A DNA stretch of 64,000 nucleotides. It comes from Caenorhabditis elegans (taxonomy: Eukaryota; Nematoda; Chromadorea; Rhabditida; Rhabditidae). The stretch is taken from NCBI RefSeq assembly GCF_000002985.6, contig NC_003279.8, forward strand, positions 9,548,001 to 9,612,000. The letters are read 5' to 3'. Under the pieces are notes generated by a model. That model ran no database searches and was not told the DNA's origin. It saw nothing but the letters and a program-made list of their open reading frames with translations. Positions 23,401 to 34,579 of the stretch are shown in pieces (positions within the stretch are counted from its first letter, which is position 1; each line of letters begins with the position of its first letter). The position numbers and the translations under genes were made by a program.

Positions 23401-26197
23401 CTTTTTATTATTTACATATTTCTACATTTCGAAAAAGTATCAAATTTCATGTGTACTTCTCCCCCTCCCTCCATGTTAAGCAGAAAAACACTAAAACTCT
23501 TCACAGAAACAAGGTTCATAATTAAAAACCAAACATTTCGAAACATCCATTATAATAAATCCATTGTTTCTAAAGGTAATTCAAGTTCAAACTTCCTTCA
23601 AGGCAATTACCTAAAATGTTTTGGTTAAACATTAAGGTATCCGCCAATGTCTTTCCATTTGGAGGTTCCCCCTATTGTATTCAGAAGCTTGTCTTCAATA
23701 CTTGTCACCACCCTTTAATTACCCTTTGTGACTTCCGTTTCCCTTAGGAGCCAATAATTAAAAAGGTGTCCCTCTCCATATGTTCTTAGCTTCTCCCTTA
23801 TAGAATAAAGGCTAATGTCAGTTTAGAATAAGGTCGGCAAAAAAGTGTGACCGTTCTTCAACGTAATATGTTAAAAATTTAGAAGTTCCCCGATTCGAAC
23901 AAAACATTTTTTATCTCAAAAAATATCTAAAGTAAGAGCACAAAAAATTGTGTGAAGAAGGGGGAAACGGAGTCTCATTTGCATACAAATCTATTTTCAC
24001 ACTTGCTTCGCACTATCTCGGGTTGGGAAAGCAAACGGATTAGGATTTAGTAAGGAATGGATGAATAGAATGAGTAGTAGTAATAGTGATTTCAATTTAA
24101 ATTTCGAATTTTTGTTTTTAAGAACGATTAATTCTGCAAAATGGAATACCTTTCACATCAAGTTCTCCGGTTGAAAGTGTAATTGGTTCAGTGTTGATTT
24201 GACAAGAATAATTTCCACGATCTGATTCCTGAAATTTATGAGAATTTTCTAAAACCGACACTTAAATCTCCGAACCTGAACATTTTTAATAGTGAGGACC
24301 CATTCATTGTGTAGATCTCCGATTCGCGGCTTCAATTCGTACTTGTTGCGTCGTCGAAACACTTTTTCGTCGAACGAGAGCAGCCGTGGTGGTGAGTCCG
24401 CTTTGACAAATGCTACCTATAATGGATCGGTTTTCGTGTGAGACGATGTTCTTTAGATGGGAGAAAGAATATAACAAACCATATGACTTCCAAGATCATT
24501 TACGATACACGTAAAATCAACATCTTGTCCAAGAAGAGCAACTGCACTAGACATTGATGGTTGTTGAATTGTTGGGGGAGCACCACGTGAACATGCTGAA
24601 AACTAATTTATAGACCATCTAGAGAGTAGAATGCACTTAGAACTATAATTAAACTATTTTTATGGATTGGAGCCGACTAAAGATCCAAATAAAATACTTG
24701 TTCGAATGTTTCGAAGTTTGGCCAAAATATCAGCAAATTGCCGAATTGGAAACAAATTAAGATTTTTGAGAAATTCAAAATGTTCTTGCATGTCCAACTT
24801 CTACAATTTCTAAGTAGCAATAATTGCAACGCATAAAAAATACAATTTCTCTTCACTCGCCCTAGTGGCTGTCGTTTTTTTTTGGTTTTCAACAGATTAT
24901 TTATGATTTGCGTTATATTTTTGTGATTTTTCTATTTAATTGTACACACTTTGCGGTCTTTTTGAGGGTTCTGCTCTGTGAAATATCTGCTTTAAGAATA
25001 TATTGAACGCCAAAATACTAGTTTTTATATGACTACCTGTCCGAATTAAAACACTGGCTAGTAATAATCCAATTGGAATTGTTTTTATTTTCACATAGAA
25101 CAAACTTTTTGGATTATCCCACAGATGTTTAGTGGCTAGCATTTCTGCGATTCGAAATTTCCCAGTACAAAACAAGTATTCAGGAATTTCATAGACTACT
25201 GACTCTCACAGGTATCATTTCTTTATATTCGTCTTATTTTTGTTTTTTGCCCCTTTTCACCAATAAATTTTGAATCATTCATCATCGTTTAGCTGGAGAG
25301 GTCTTCCGATTTTGTGTCATCTATTTTAGAGACATAAAATAAAAACACGGGAGCAAATATGTTTCGGACTTTGACAAAAATTCTTATAGACAGGATATGA
25401 AAGTATGAATAATTGTCTGTCACTATAAGCTATAAGCTATAAGCTATAAGCTATAAACTATGAGTTTTTTCAAGGATTTTTCGAATAACAGTTTTATATG
25501 AGGTTTCACATGAATGAGGTCTTTTTCTACATGAAATTGCACTACAGAATATATGACGTCACGACGCACTGACTCTCCTCTCGCCCAGAGAACACCTCCA
25601 AAAAATTTGATAGATGAAAAATAAATTAGAAGAAAAGCACTGAAATAAATTACAAAAGTTCAACATACATTTTAAAAATGTAACAAAAAATGTCCGTTCT
25701 CGGAATGTCGCGAGGAAGGCGACTGAAAGGCGGGTGGACCGCGCCTCCGGTATTTTGACACTGGAAGGGAAACGTTTTCAGAGTTTAAATAAGAAAGGTA
25801 CCCTGTGGTCAAACATATTCAAAGTGCTGACTATTACATAAACCTCCAAATTACTCACCATCAAAAAGGTGACACAAAATAGTAGGCAAAACTAAAATCG
25901 AGGAAGATGTCGGTGGAGTTCCATCGACAAGCATGATGGTCAATCAGAAAGTAAAATGAAAAACTTTTTGGGAATTCAGTGAGTCTCTTGGATTCTTAGA
26001 GCTGCCTTTCTTCGTTACAGCTCATTGTTAACTAATAATATCCCCTCCGCGCGAGAGTTTGATTCCAAATTTAATTTTCTAAATCTTCTATATCGAAACT
26101 CTTCTCCCCCTTTTCCTCTGGCAACAACAAAAAATGTAGAAAACTTACCCTGTTTAAAAACTAACAATACACCACAAAGAAGTGCGAATAGATACAT
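17492..26197 (-). CDS. rig-5: RIG-5-like neuronal Ig cell-surface protein (DIP/lachesin type)
   Basis: Exons: 26149-26197 or alternative first exon 25859-25934; then 24480-24595, 24276-24416, 24150-24228, 23024-23185, 20102-20230, 19234-19385, 18917-19052, 18694-18738; then either 18301-18452, or 18048-18143 plus 17492-17577. Products are about 386 and 396 aa. There are three Ig domains with the usual Cys/Trp and Y-C landmarks: 'VDFTCIV' to 'RGNYSCQI'; 'VSLTCKADGNPTPTVIWRR' to 'SEYLCVASNG'; 'ARMVCTTEAWPRPEMGWEKD' to 'GVYRCVAKNDNG'. Both C-termini end in a hydrophobic tail without a cytosolic segment, as in GPI-anchored IgLON/DIP proteins. Family members mediate homophilic and heterophilic neuronal adhesion; RIG-5 is the worm DIP-like partner of ZIG-8. 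The symbol rests on the three-Ig layout and the genomic company. Confidence 0.82.
19400..19560. repeat. dispersed AGTAACGCCAGT-type repeat fragment
   Basis: AGTAACGCCAGTAAGGATTT followed by TTGTCTAGATAAG and AAAACACTCCAAAATATTT resembles 48518-48640 (GGAGTAGCGCCAGTGAGAATT...) and, more weakly, 9678-9760 and 51735-51830. These are degraded copies of one repeat family in introns and spacers. Confidence 0.45.
20891..22428. repeat. 1.5 kb palindromic element in rig-5 intron
   Basis: Long inverted repeat. The outer arms TATTATCAAAATATATAAAC / reverse complement lie at 20891 and 22428. Inner arms begin GGGAGTAGAGTTTGTGGGG (from about 21030) and mirror to about 22355. Shared inner landmarks include GAGACGCCCCGCCCACGAAA and GTGCCGCACGTGTGGGTTTA. 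The left arm is interrupted at 20954-21025 by a small secondary palindrome (CACCTCCCATT ... AATGGGAGGAG). The ends read TTTAAA/TTAAAG. There is no transposase, so it is a foldback/MITE element related to the one at 58659-59904. Confidence 0.8.
25423..25460. repeat. short tandem repeat, 7-mer CTATAAG
   Basis: Five tandem copies of CTATAAG (the last is CTATAAA), in the first intron of rig-5. A simple microsatellite. Confidence 0.8.
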
Positions 26198-26802
26198 TTT
26201 CTCTTGAAGGGGGATATGAAATAAAATGACAAAGCGACCTCTTCCTCTGAAGGTAGGTGCTCCCGAGAGGGCGGAGTCACGGGCGGTCCATTTTCCGAAA
26301 AGAAGACACAGATGGAGTCGGGAGAAATAAGGGAAGAGGGTGGAAGAGAAAAAAGAAAAAGAAGAAGACACACACATTTTATTCCTGTTTTCCGGTTAGA
26401 CAAACCATGGGTAATAGCGACGATTGAGCAATGAAGAGAGCAAAAAAACTTTTTTAAAGTTGTTTTTATTGAGCGAACTAACTCATGTAAGTGAGCAATT
26501 CTGATTGTAAGACAATTATTCCAATATGATCTATAGAACATTCCAATATCCTTTTTTATCGACACATCAAACGGATACTCTAACTACTTTCAATTATCAA
26601 TCCGTTGATTTCTGCAGTTAACCTAATAATAAAGTCACTTGAGAAATCAAAAATGAATTACGTACATCACCAATACAGTACAATTACAGCACAGTTTTGC
26701 AATCAGATATCCAATAAATTAATTATTTATCAAAATAAATTGTCTTCTGGAAAAAGTGAATGATCTGACGTATTTATTGGAAATGTACAAGTAATTGATC
26801 TT

Positions 26803-28024
26803 CTATTTTTTCTTCTTGTCAGCTCCGAACACATCTCCGCCAACAACTGCCAATGTCTGGTAGTTTGGATCCATGGTTGCTGCCTTTTGACCCTAAAAAC
26901 AATAAATAATACAATATTGCAAGAAAATTAAAAATCTACCTTATTATTCGGTTGAATTGGTTTCTTTCCTCCAGGTGCACCAGCTCCTCCAACCTTCTTA
27001 TCAGCTCCAAAAACATCTCCGCCAACTGCTGCCAATGTCTGATAATTTGGATCCAATGTAGCAGCTTTTTGATTCTAGAATTCAAAAATTAAAATCAAAA
27101 ATCTTGAAAAAAAAAATGCAACTTTGTTCATTGGCTGAAGTGGTTTCTTTCCTCCGGCAGGTGCTCCACCAGCTCCTCCACCATCCTTTTTATCAAAAAC
27201 ATTGTTATTAAGACCAGCCAGCGTTTGGTAGTTTGGATCATGTGTTGCTGCTTTTGCACCGATATTTGCAGGAGCTTTTGGTCCACCAGGTGTTGCAGCA
27301 GGAGCACCTCCACCATCCTTCTTATCAAAAACATTATTATTCAATCCAGCCAATGTCTGATAATTCGGATCGTGAGTAGCTGCTTTTGCATTCTGATCAG
27401 CTGGAGCAGCTGGACCTCCACCACCTGCAGCTGGAGCAGCACCATCCTTCTTTCCAAATACGTTGTTATTCAATCCAGCCAATGTTTGATAGTTCGGGTC
27501 GTGGGTTGCTGCCATTCCGGGTTTTGCATTTGCTGGTGGAGCTGGTCCTACACCTCCTGCTCCGCCATCTTTCTTTTCGAAAACATTGTCGTTGAGTCCA
27601 GCAAGTGTTTGGTAATTTGGATCGTGCGTGGCTGAAAGTTACGAGTTTATTGATTTCAACATTTATCGAATAGACATGATTGAATGCTGTCAAATACTTA
27701 CCCGCCATTGTAGGTTTTGCATTTGGAGCAGCAGGAGCTGGTGGGGCATCTTTTGATGCTGGAGTCGGTGAGCTTTCGCCCTTATCACTTTTTCCAGTTT
27801 TTCCACTTTTTGTGCTTGCTTCCGAGTTTTCCAACTTGCTACCGCCTTTCTTTTTCTGAAAATTATTCTCATTTCCAAATCATTTCCAAATTCCAAATTT
27901 CCAAAAAATCAAATCCAAATTTCCAAAATTTCGAATAAAATACCTTTCCGCACAAGAACAGAACCTGAATTGTTGCACACGAAGTGAAGAATATGTAGAA
28001 AAACGATGACATTAAATGCAGCAT
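26803..28024 (-). CDS. DPNYQTLA-repeat protein, copy A
   Basis: Five exons: 27944-28024, 27702-27855, 27123-27631, 26940-27074, 26803-26892 (969 nt, 322 aa). The N-terminus is hydrophobic (FFYIFFTSCATIQVLFLCG, residues ~8-26). It is followed by a Lys/Ser/Ala/Pro-rich linker and then six copies of a unit with the core DPNYQTLA, then NxVF or GDVF and KKDGG or ADKK, joined by Gly/Ala/Pro spacers. The end is GADKKKK. I do not recognise the family and assign no function. The layout suggests a single-pass or secreted repeat protein. It is divergent from copy B across a 332-bp shared promoter, and its 3' two thirds are almost identical to copy B, introns included. Confidence 0.82.
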
Positions 28025-28356
28025 TTTCCTCTCTGAAAATGAGAATTTCGATTCGTCAAAAGTGAAATTTGTAAAACTTACAATGTTAAGTTGCGCGTCC
28101 AAGAGTAAAAGTTGCGAAATAACAAGGTTTTGGAAGGTAATGATTATTTTGATGCGTTTCTATTTTATTTAATTTTTTTAGAACACGCAGTTTATTGGAT
28201 GACAAATCGAAAAATAGGCTTGCATGTAATGTACTAATAGGAAAAATGCGCTAATAATTTAAACAAGCATTATTCTTATTACACGTGCAACGCTTCACAA
28301 AAAACCTTTCAATAAAGAGCTTGTCAACTGCAAGTTTGCGACTATCGACGCTATCA
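28025..28356. promoter_or_regulatory. shared divergent promoter of repeat genes A and B
   Basis: The 332 bp between the two divergent start codons must hold the 5' regions of both genes. The half next to gene B (about 28255-28356) is duplicated upstream of copy C, where ~120 extra bases are present. No specific factor site is claimed. Confidence 0.45.
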
Positions 28357-29889
28357 ATGGACGTTCAAGATATCATTGGAATTGCTTTGATCTTGGCAAC
28401 TGCCGGATCTCTTGCAGCAATTATAGCACTGCCTGGATGTGGAGGAAAAGTGAGTTTTGAGCTGATTAGTGTTCTAGTGTTGTACTGAAGCACATCATCC
28501 CACCTACGTGCTTACAAAGGTTGTGTAATTCGCGATAGTTTTTTTTCTAAACAAAGCAGGTCGTCTTACTTCAAACATTACGTTATTCAGAAAAACGCAA
28601 AATCAGCTGAAGGCGAATCAAGTTTGAGCAGCAAAAAAGATGGTGCGAAAACTCCTGATGGAAGGGAAGGATCTGAAGCCGGAACCCCTTCTCCTGGTGG
28701 TTCAGCAGCTCCAAGTGCTCCTGCTCCTGGAGGTGCACCCCCCCCCCCCCCCCCCTGCTGCAGCACCAAAACCTCCAATGGCTGGTTAGTTATTCAGAAA
28801 CAAGATATTGATAATATTCAATATATTTTAGGAACTCACGATCCAAACTACCAAACTCTTGCTGGAATCGGCAATGATTGTTACGAAAAGAAGGATGGAG
28901 CACCAGCCGCAGGAGGAGGAGGACCAGCTCCACCAGCGAATGCAAAACCCGGAATGGCAGCAACCCACGACCCGAACTATCAAACATTGGCTGGATTGAA
29001 TAACAACGTATTTGGAAAGAAGGATGGTGCTGCTCCAGCTGCAGGTGGTGGAGGTCCAGCTGCTCCAGCTGATCAGAATGCAAAAGCAGCTACTCACGAT
29101 CCGAATTATCAGACATTGGCTGGATTGAATAATAATGTTTTTGATAAGAAGGATGGTGGAGGTGCTCCTGCTGCAACACCTGGTGGACCAAAAGCTCCTG
29201 CAAATATCGGTGCAAAAGCAGCAACACATGATCCAAACTACCAAACGCTGGCTGGTCTTAATAACAATGTTTTTGATAAAAAGGATGGTGGAGGAGCTGG
29301 TGGAGCACCTGCCGGAGGAAAGAAACCACTTCAGCCAATGAACAAAGTTGCATTTTTTTTTTCAAGATTTTTGATTTTAATTTTTGAATTCTAGAATCAA
29401 AAAGCTGCTACATTGGATCCAAATTATCAGACATTGGCAGCAGTTGGCGGAGATGTTTTTGGAGCTGATAAGAAGGTTGGAGGAGCTGGTGCACCTGGAG
29501 GAAAGAAACCAATTCAACCGAATAATAAGGTAGATTTTTAATTTTCTTGCAATATTGTATTATTTTTAAAAAAAAAAGTAAATCGGCCATACCGCTAGTC
29601 CCGGTACGGCTTAAATTCAGACTAGAAGAGATATAAACGCCACCAGCAACCCTGATAAATCTCTTGTCCGCAGGAGGCTTAGGCTCACCCTTGAACCAAA
29701 CGGACAACCTTTACCTTTACTTTTTTAGCCAATTCAACCGACTAATAAGGTAGATTTTTAATTTCGGTGCAATATTTATTTTATTTTGTATTTTTTTAGG
29801 GTCAAAAGGCAGCAACCATGGATCCAAACTACCAGACATTGGCAGCTGTTGGTGGAGATGTGTTCGGTGCAGATAAGAAGAAGAAATAG
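28357..29889 (+). CDS. DPNYQTLA-repeat protein, copy B (frame disturbed by C run)
   Basis: Exons by homology with copy C: 28357-28449, 28591-28784, 28832-29346, 29395-29529, a 21-nt exon 29729-29749, 29800-29889. N-terminal hydrophobic helix (IIGIALILATAGSLAAIIAL). Exon 2 carries 18 consecutive C (28738-28755), which puts its end one base out of phase compared with copy C (194 nt against 184 nt). Normal splicing of the 47-nt intron 28785-28831 would then shift the frame; keeping that intron restores it and gives ~364 aa. Either the gene is a recent pseudogene, the tract length varies, or the intron is retained. The repeat units match copy A nearly exactly. Function unknown. Confidence 0.72.
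28738..28755 (+). repeat. C18 homopolymer inside a coding exon
   Basis: Eighteen C in a row encode six Pro in the frame entering from upstream. A tract of 17 or 20 C would bring the downstream sequence into the copy-C frame (PAAAAPKPPMAG). G/C tracts of about this length are known in C. elegans to be unstable without the DOG-1 helicase. Confidence 0.9.
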
Positions 29890-30239
29890 ACGAAAATGAT
29901 CTGAAATCTACAATAAATGCTTTTATTCGCCAAAACTGTTTTTGCCTATTAAAAAAAAACAATAGACACTACAGTAACCCATAACTGCGCGCACTCTTTA
30001 TTATTTTACGAGACTATAAAATTATTAATATATGGGAACCCGTCATTTCAATCGATTTCAGAACGCTTGTATTTTCATTCTTGCTCTGACTAATTATCCG
30101 ATTAACCCTCTTGACCACTCGATGTCGTCTCCTGGACAACCTGAGCAGATGCTCTTTTCTTTTTGGATTTTATATCTATTTCTTCAGTTTTGGACTCATT
30201 TGAACCACTTATATCCATAAATTCTTAAATTTTCAGAGC

Positions 30240-30488
30240 ATGCAGAATGTTCAAAAAGTTCTGACATACTACAAGCAGAGAACAGAGCAATTGGAAGAAG
30301 TTTTGAGGCAACAGAGTTGGAATCACGAACGAAAAATTGAAATGTTTGAGGGATCTGAAATCGAGAAAGATGCAAAAATCGAGAAATTGAATGCTGAAGT
30401 TGAACGACTGAAAATTGAGCTCAAAAAGGAGAAAATGAAAAGAAGTGAGAAGGATAGAAACGACGACGAATGGGAAGATTTAGTATAA
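30240..30488 (+). CDS. 82-aa coiled-coil protein
   Basis: A single-exon frame directly after an AATTTTCAG acceptor (30228-30236), which may be an SL trans-splice site. The protein is almost wholly charged helix: 'YYKQRTEQLEEVLRQQ', then 'KIEKLNAEVERLKIELKKEK', ending NDDEWEDLV. Heptad spacing of Leu/Ile/Val suggests a coiled coil. AATAAAAG follows within about 45 nt of the stop. I do not recognise the family. An upstream exon cannot be excluded because the frame is open just before the ATG, but I found no matching donor. Confidence 0.55.
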   Translation: MQNVQKVLTYYKQRTEQLEEVLRQQSWNHERKIEMFEGSEIEKDAKIEKLNAEVERLKIELKKEKMKRSEKDRNDDEWEDLV

Positions 30489-30716
30489 TTGCACTTGAGT
30501 TGTATAACAAGAAAACGTTCAAATTATAATAAAAGTTTTATGAATAAGTTTTTCAAATGGAGGAAACGATATAATAAGAAAATATGAAACGAGATCAAGA
30601 TGAAGTGAAAGATCTTACAGGCCTAGGGAACTAAGATGAAAAAAAAACTAGTTTTAAGCTCACATTATGAGGTAAAATTTGAAATATAAACATATGGAAT
30701 AAATGAAGTATTTATA

Positions 30717-33267
30717 TTATTTCGGTGTTTTTGGTGTCCGTCCACCACCTGCTCCACGTCGATTGTTCACATATGGATAAAGACTGTCAGGAAGGTTATC
30801 TTCGGTGATAAGTCGAATACCTTCCAGCTTCAAAGTTGATAATGCTCTAAAATATTATCAATTATTTAGATTGAAAAATAATGGCGAGATGTTCACCTAT
30901 CCAGCAAAAATGTTCCATATTCTGATTTAGTGATATTGTCCCAGCTTTTGGTGGTTCCGTGAAATTCGCCGGCCTGAAAATGGAGATTATAATGTATAAA
31001 ACTTATTTTTCAACCTACTTTTTTATTCCTCAGATTTTTAAGTTTCACGGCTTCGATAATACTTGCTTCTCGCACAAACGCTTCTTCGTCAGATACTCCG
31101 TGGGCTGAAAAATAGAAAATATGAGTTGAAATAAAATTATATCAAAACCTACATATTTCATGTCGGGGAATACCAAATCCAAGCGTCCATAACTCATCAA
31201 TTGTTTTCAACTTTTCGCAAGTTTTTAGTTTATCCAATTTGTCTCTCCGTTCATTGCGAGCATCAATGAAATGAGCTAATGGACGATTTTTTGAACCTTT
31301 TCCTACGTAAAAGATTGATCGTACAAAGGTTTCAAGTGTAAGGTTCTCCACATTGCTTCCCAAAATTCGAGGATCCATAATGAGATAGCAAAACGCATTA
31401 TATCCGAATCCATTTCCACTAAATTCACTCCGAACGTTTTCATCACATTTTCGAGCTCTCGACGCAAAATCAGCTGGCAAAAATCCGTTGCGAAGGACGA
31501 GTTCAAGTTGAGGCGAGTTTCTCTGAAAATTAAAAATCGAGTAAAGGTTAGGAGTAGTTCATTGTTGCAAAATAGTTGTTCTCACCTTTACAAGTATTTG
31601 ATTTTTAAATATCGAAGATTTTCGCGAAAATGGTTTTGCGAGTACAAATCTAGAGAGACGAATGTTCATCTTTACTAATTCTACAATCGAGAAATGAAAA
31701 TATATAACTTACACATGAAACAACGTCAGCATCCGGTGAATATCCACGGTTCGTAATTTTCCGTCTTTCAATCAGGAGTTTCTTCTCATATAGTCTTCTT
31801 GTACGAGCATCCAGAGGTCCTGCTGGAGAGATTCCGAACTTTTTCAGCTCGCTCTTCAGTTCTCCTTCTCGAAGACGTCGAATTTTTCTGATTTCTCCAT
31901 CATCGACTGTGGTCGGTGTTGATACTTCTGCTTCTTTGTCGTCTTCCGCAGATGAAAATGATGTGGATGATGATGTGGTTGGCTTGGATGGTGTTTTCAA
32001 TTTAGAAGACTTTGCCGATTTTGATTCTATGTTGAGTTTCTCCATGTTATTTCCGAGTAGTTCAAGTGACTCGTCGGCTGTGAAATAAGCTGTTGTGTTA
32101 GCAGGACTTTTGCTACGGCCTTTAGAAGTTTTTGGAGTTGTTGGAGTTTTCGGCGTTTTTACAGCAGCAATTGCAGGCTCAGGAGACAGTGGAGGAGCAG
32201 ATGGAGCAGGCCGTAGACCTGCATTTCTAGCTCTTGACGTATTATAGTATGCCATGGAATTTGGCGAGGGCATAGCTACCAGCTTCGTTTCCTGACTTTT
32301 TGATCTTTTATGGTGATTGACAGGCGTTCGCTGTTTCCTTGGATTCAGAATTGCTTCAGGAGTCCTCGATCTTCCAGTACCTCTCGTTTTCTTTACTGGT
32401 GACCCTCTCGTTTTTACATCTTCATTTTTGATATCTCTCCGATCAGGTATTAAAAGAAGATCCGAAACTGACATCGATCTTTTTGCATAAACGGTTGCCT
32501 TAGGTGCTCTCCTACTAGGTGTGGTCACTGTTCGAATTCCTTCAGATGTTAAAACAACGTCTTGAAGTGTTGCCGTGCTGTTGGATCTACTTCTTCGAAT
32601 AGCATGAAATGTGGCTCTGATTTTCTTCTTTGCACATCTATATGAATTAGTAAGAACATTTCCTCGATTGAACGAGATTGACGCAGCTTCAGCAAGAGCT
32701 GTGGGACGCAATGGTGCAACTTCTTGATTATTCCGAACTATGAAGAATGTTTCATTCCGTGAGTGACAAGCGAAAAACCGTCGAAAAAATCCGAGACGCT
32801 GCCTGTTACTCGACTTTTTGTAACGACGGAGGAATCTGCAAAAAAAACAGATTAACATTTAACATTTTCATTAATATATTGTTCCAACCTCAGTGTATTT
32901 CCTTTCGCGATACTGTACGCTGTTCTACCCAGTTTGTCAGCACTCATCGGATCGGCTCCGAACGTCAAAAGCAGTTGAGCCATTGCCACATTATCATGAG
33001 TACACGCATAATGGAGTGGAGTGGCTCCATCACGATCAATAGCATTAACATTAGCGCCACGTTCTGAAATTATAAATTATTGGTTTTAAATTAAAAATGA
33101 TTGATATAAATACCTAAAAGCGTTCTAGCGGCGTCAACTGAGGTTGTTGAAGAACTTGCTGCCAGATAATGAAGAGTTTCTTTTTTCGGACGCGATTTCC
33201 CTGAACTTGGTGTTGTTGGAGGCATTCGGCTACGAGGAGTCGTGGTGATTGCTCCGTTTGGAGGCAT
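30717..33267 (-). CDS. lem-3: LEM-3 / Ankle1 structure-specific nuclease
   Basis: Exons: 33114-33267, 32889-33063, 32835 to 31713, ~31669-31586, 31522-31153, 31104-31019, 30973-30897, 30846-30717 (about 732 aa). Order of domains: ankyrin repeats ('NAIDRDGATPLHYACTHDNV', residues ~28-105); a long Ser/Thr/Pro/Lys-rich linker; a LEM domain ('LREGELKSELKKFGI', ~424-465); and a C-terminal GIY-YIG nuclease ('AFCYLIMDPR' ... 'SIFYVGKGSKNRPLAHF', from ~555). This layout is specific to Ankle1/LEM-3, which cuts branched or bridging DNA, at the midbody in worms. The start lies right after a TTCATTCAG acceptor. The junction between 31713 and 31669 is uncertain: the next frame needs an unusual acceptor near AAAG or TTAG. 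Confidence 0.88.
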
Positions 33268-33880
33268 CTGAATGAAAATATTTAATATTTTGATTGCTTT
33301 TATACAACGGAAAACAACTGACGAAAGGCACAAAGAGCAAATGCGATAAGAAAAATGAAAGAGATTGGTAGGAGAAAATGAGTCATCCCACAAGATTTTA
33401 TCTACCAAGTTTCAAGTGTTGGGCTTTTCACCTCCAAGTTTAAGCTATTAGTCTGTAGATGTTTCGAAATATAATATTAAACTTAAGGAAAAAAGAGTAA
33501 GTTTCACTGCGGAGATGCTAAAAAAGAGGGAATTGGAGCAAAGAAAGGAACACAAACAATGAAGACAGGACAAAACAATATGTCCTTAAAAGAGACGCAG
33601 AGAAAAAGATTGCAAATTCAAACTGCCACGGAAAGGAGGACAGACAGACAGATGGCGGCAATTCAAATAAGGAAAAATTAAAGTATTTGGTCTCTTTCTG
33701 TAAATTATTTAAAAATAAAGATGGCTATAAAAAGGTATTTCGATGTGATACTTGAACACAAGGTTGGGTTTAAAAAAATTAAATTAATAGAACAAGCTTC
33801 ATACGATAAAAAACAAGATCAAAACAAAATAAACAAGGAGGCGTGGAGATCATTATGACATTATCATTGCGTTTGTAACA
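33268..33880. other. intergenic, 5' of lem-3
   Basis: The spacer between the start of lem-3 and the stop of the first four-helix gene upstream, both on the minus strand. GA-rich in its middle. No gene is recognised. Confidence 0.4.
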
Positions 33881-34579
33881 CTACTGAGGTTGCATGATCA
33901 CTTTTCCCTGATTGAATTTCTGTCTGAGCTCGCCATAGTAAACATGCTGATGGTATGTGATGACGAGAAGCATACGGATGAACGAGACTGTAAATATTTC
34001 AAATTAACAATAGAAAATTGCGGTTATCCTCTTACAAATGGCCAGTACAGACTCAATCAAAGTGTTCGAGTTGAGAGAAGGAAGCTCGAACTCAACAAGC
34101 AATGATTCTTTTCCATTGGGAACGATATTGGCAAACAGGAAAATGAAAGAGAGAATCGTGTGAGCGAACTGGAAATGAAAAGGATTTTATTGAAAGCTGA
34201 GCAAATCTACCAGATATATCATTTGAAGATGGAGGAATCGAATATATTTTGTGGCGAATGTAACGAGGAATGATACTTCCATGATTCCTGGAAAGATGTA
34301 CAAGGCGTAGTGATCTGGTTTCAGAAAGATTCTACCACCAATACTGGCGATGTGAACGAGTGTATCGAGAATACAGAGCAGCAAGTAGAGCGATTTTGCT
34401 TTTTTGTTCATCTAAAATTAAATTGATTTTTGAAATATTAAAACGTCGTATTGATTATTTACCTGGGGAACGTAGACATGAGCTGGGTAGACATCGCATC
34501 TTTGCGAGCTCACATCCAACTTCTTTTCGATGTTTCCATCAGATGGCTCATTGAAAACCAGAAACATACCGCGCATCAT
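33881..34579 (-). CDS. four-helix membrane protein, tandem copy 1
   Basis: Exons 34463-34579, 34211-34411, 34036-34168, 33881-33987 (558 nt, 185 aa). Starts MMRGMFLVF. A polar N-terminus with paired Cys (SSQRCDVYPAHVYVPQ) is followed by four hydrophobic helices (e.g. LYLLLCILDTLVHIA, TILSFIFLFANIV, RMLLVITYHQHVYY) and a tail ending GKVIMQPQ. It is a paralogue of the gene at 34766-35461: the N-terminus and the last 107-nt exon align closely. Family and function are not recognised. Only 186 bp separate the two genes, so they may be co-transcribed. Confidence 0.75.

Noticed and set aside
25423-25460. CTATAAG tandem as a CRISPR-like or telomere-like array
   Set aside because: A contiguous 7-mer without spacers and not the worm telomere unit TTAGGC; a plain microsatellite.
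28790-29244. Long antisense frames rich in Ser/Cys/Trp opposite the repeat genes (also 27225-27635 and 43111-43502)
   Set aside because: They are shadows of the Gly/Ala/Asn-rich repeat codons on the coding strand, and they recur identically at each copy for that reason.
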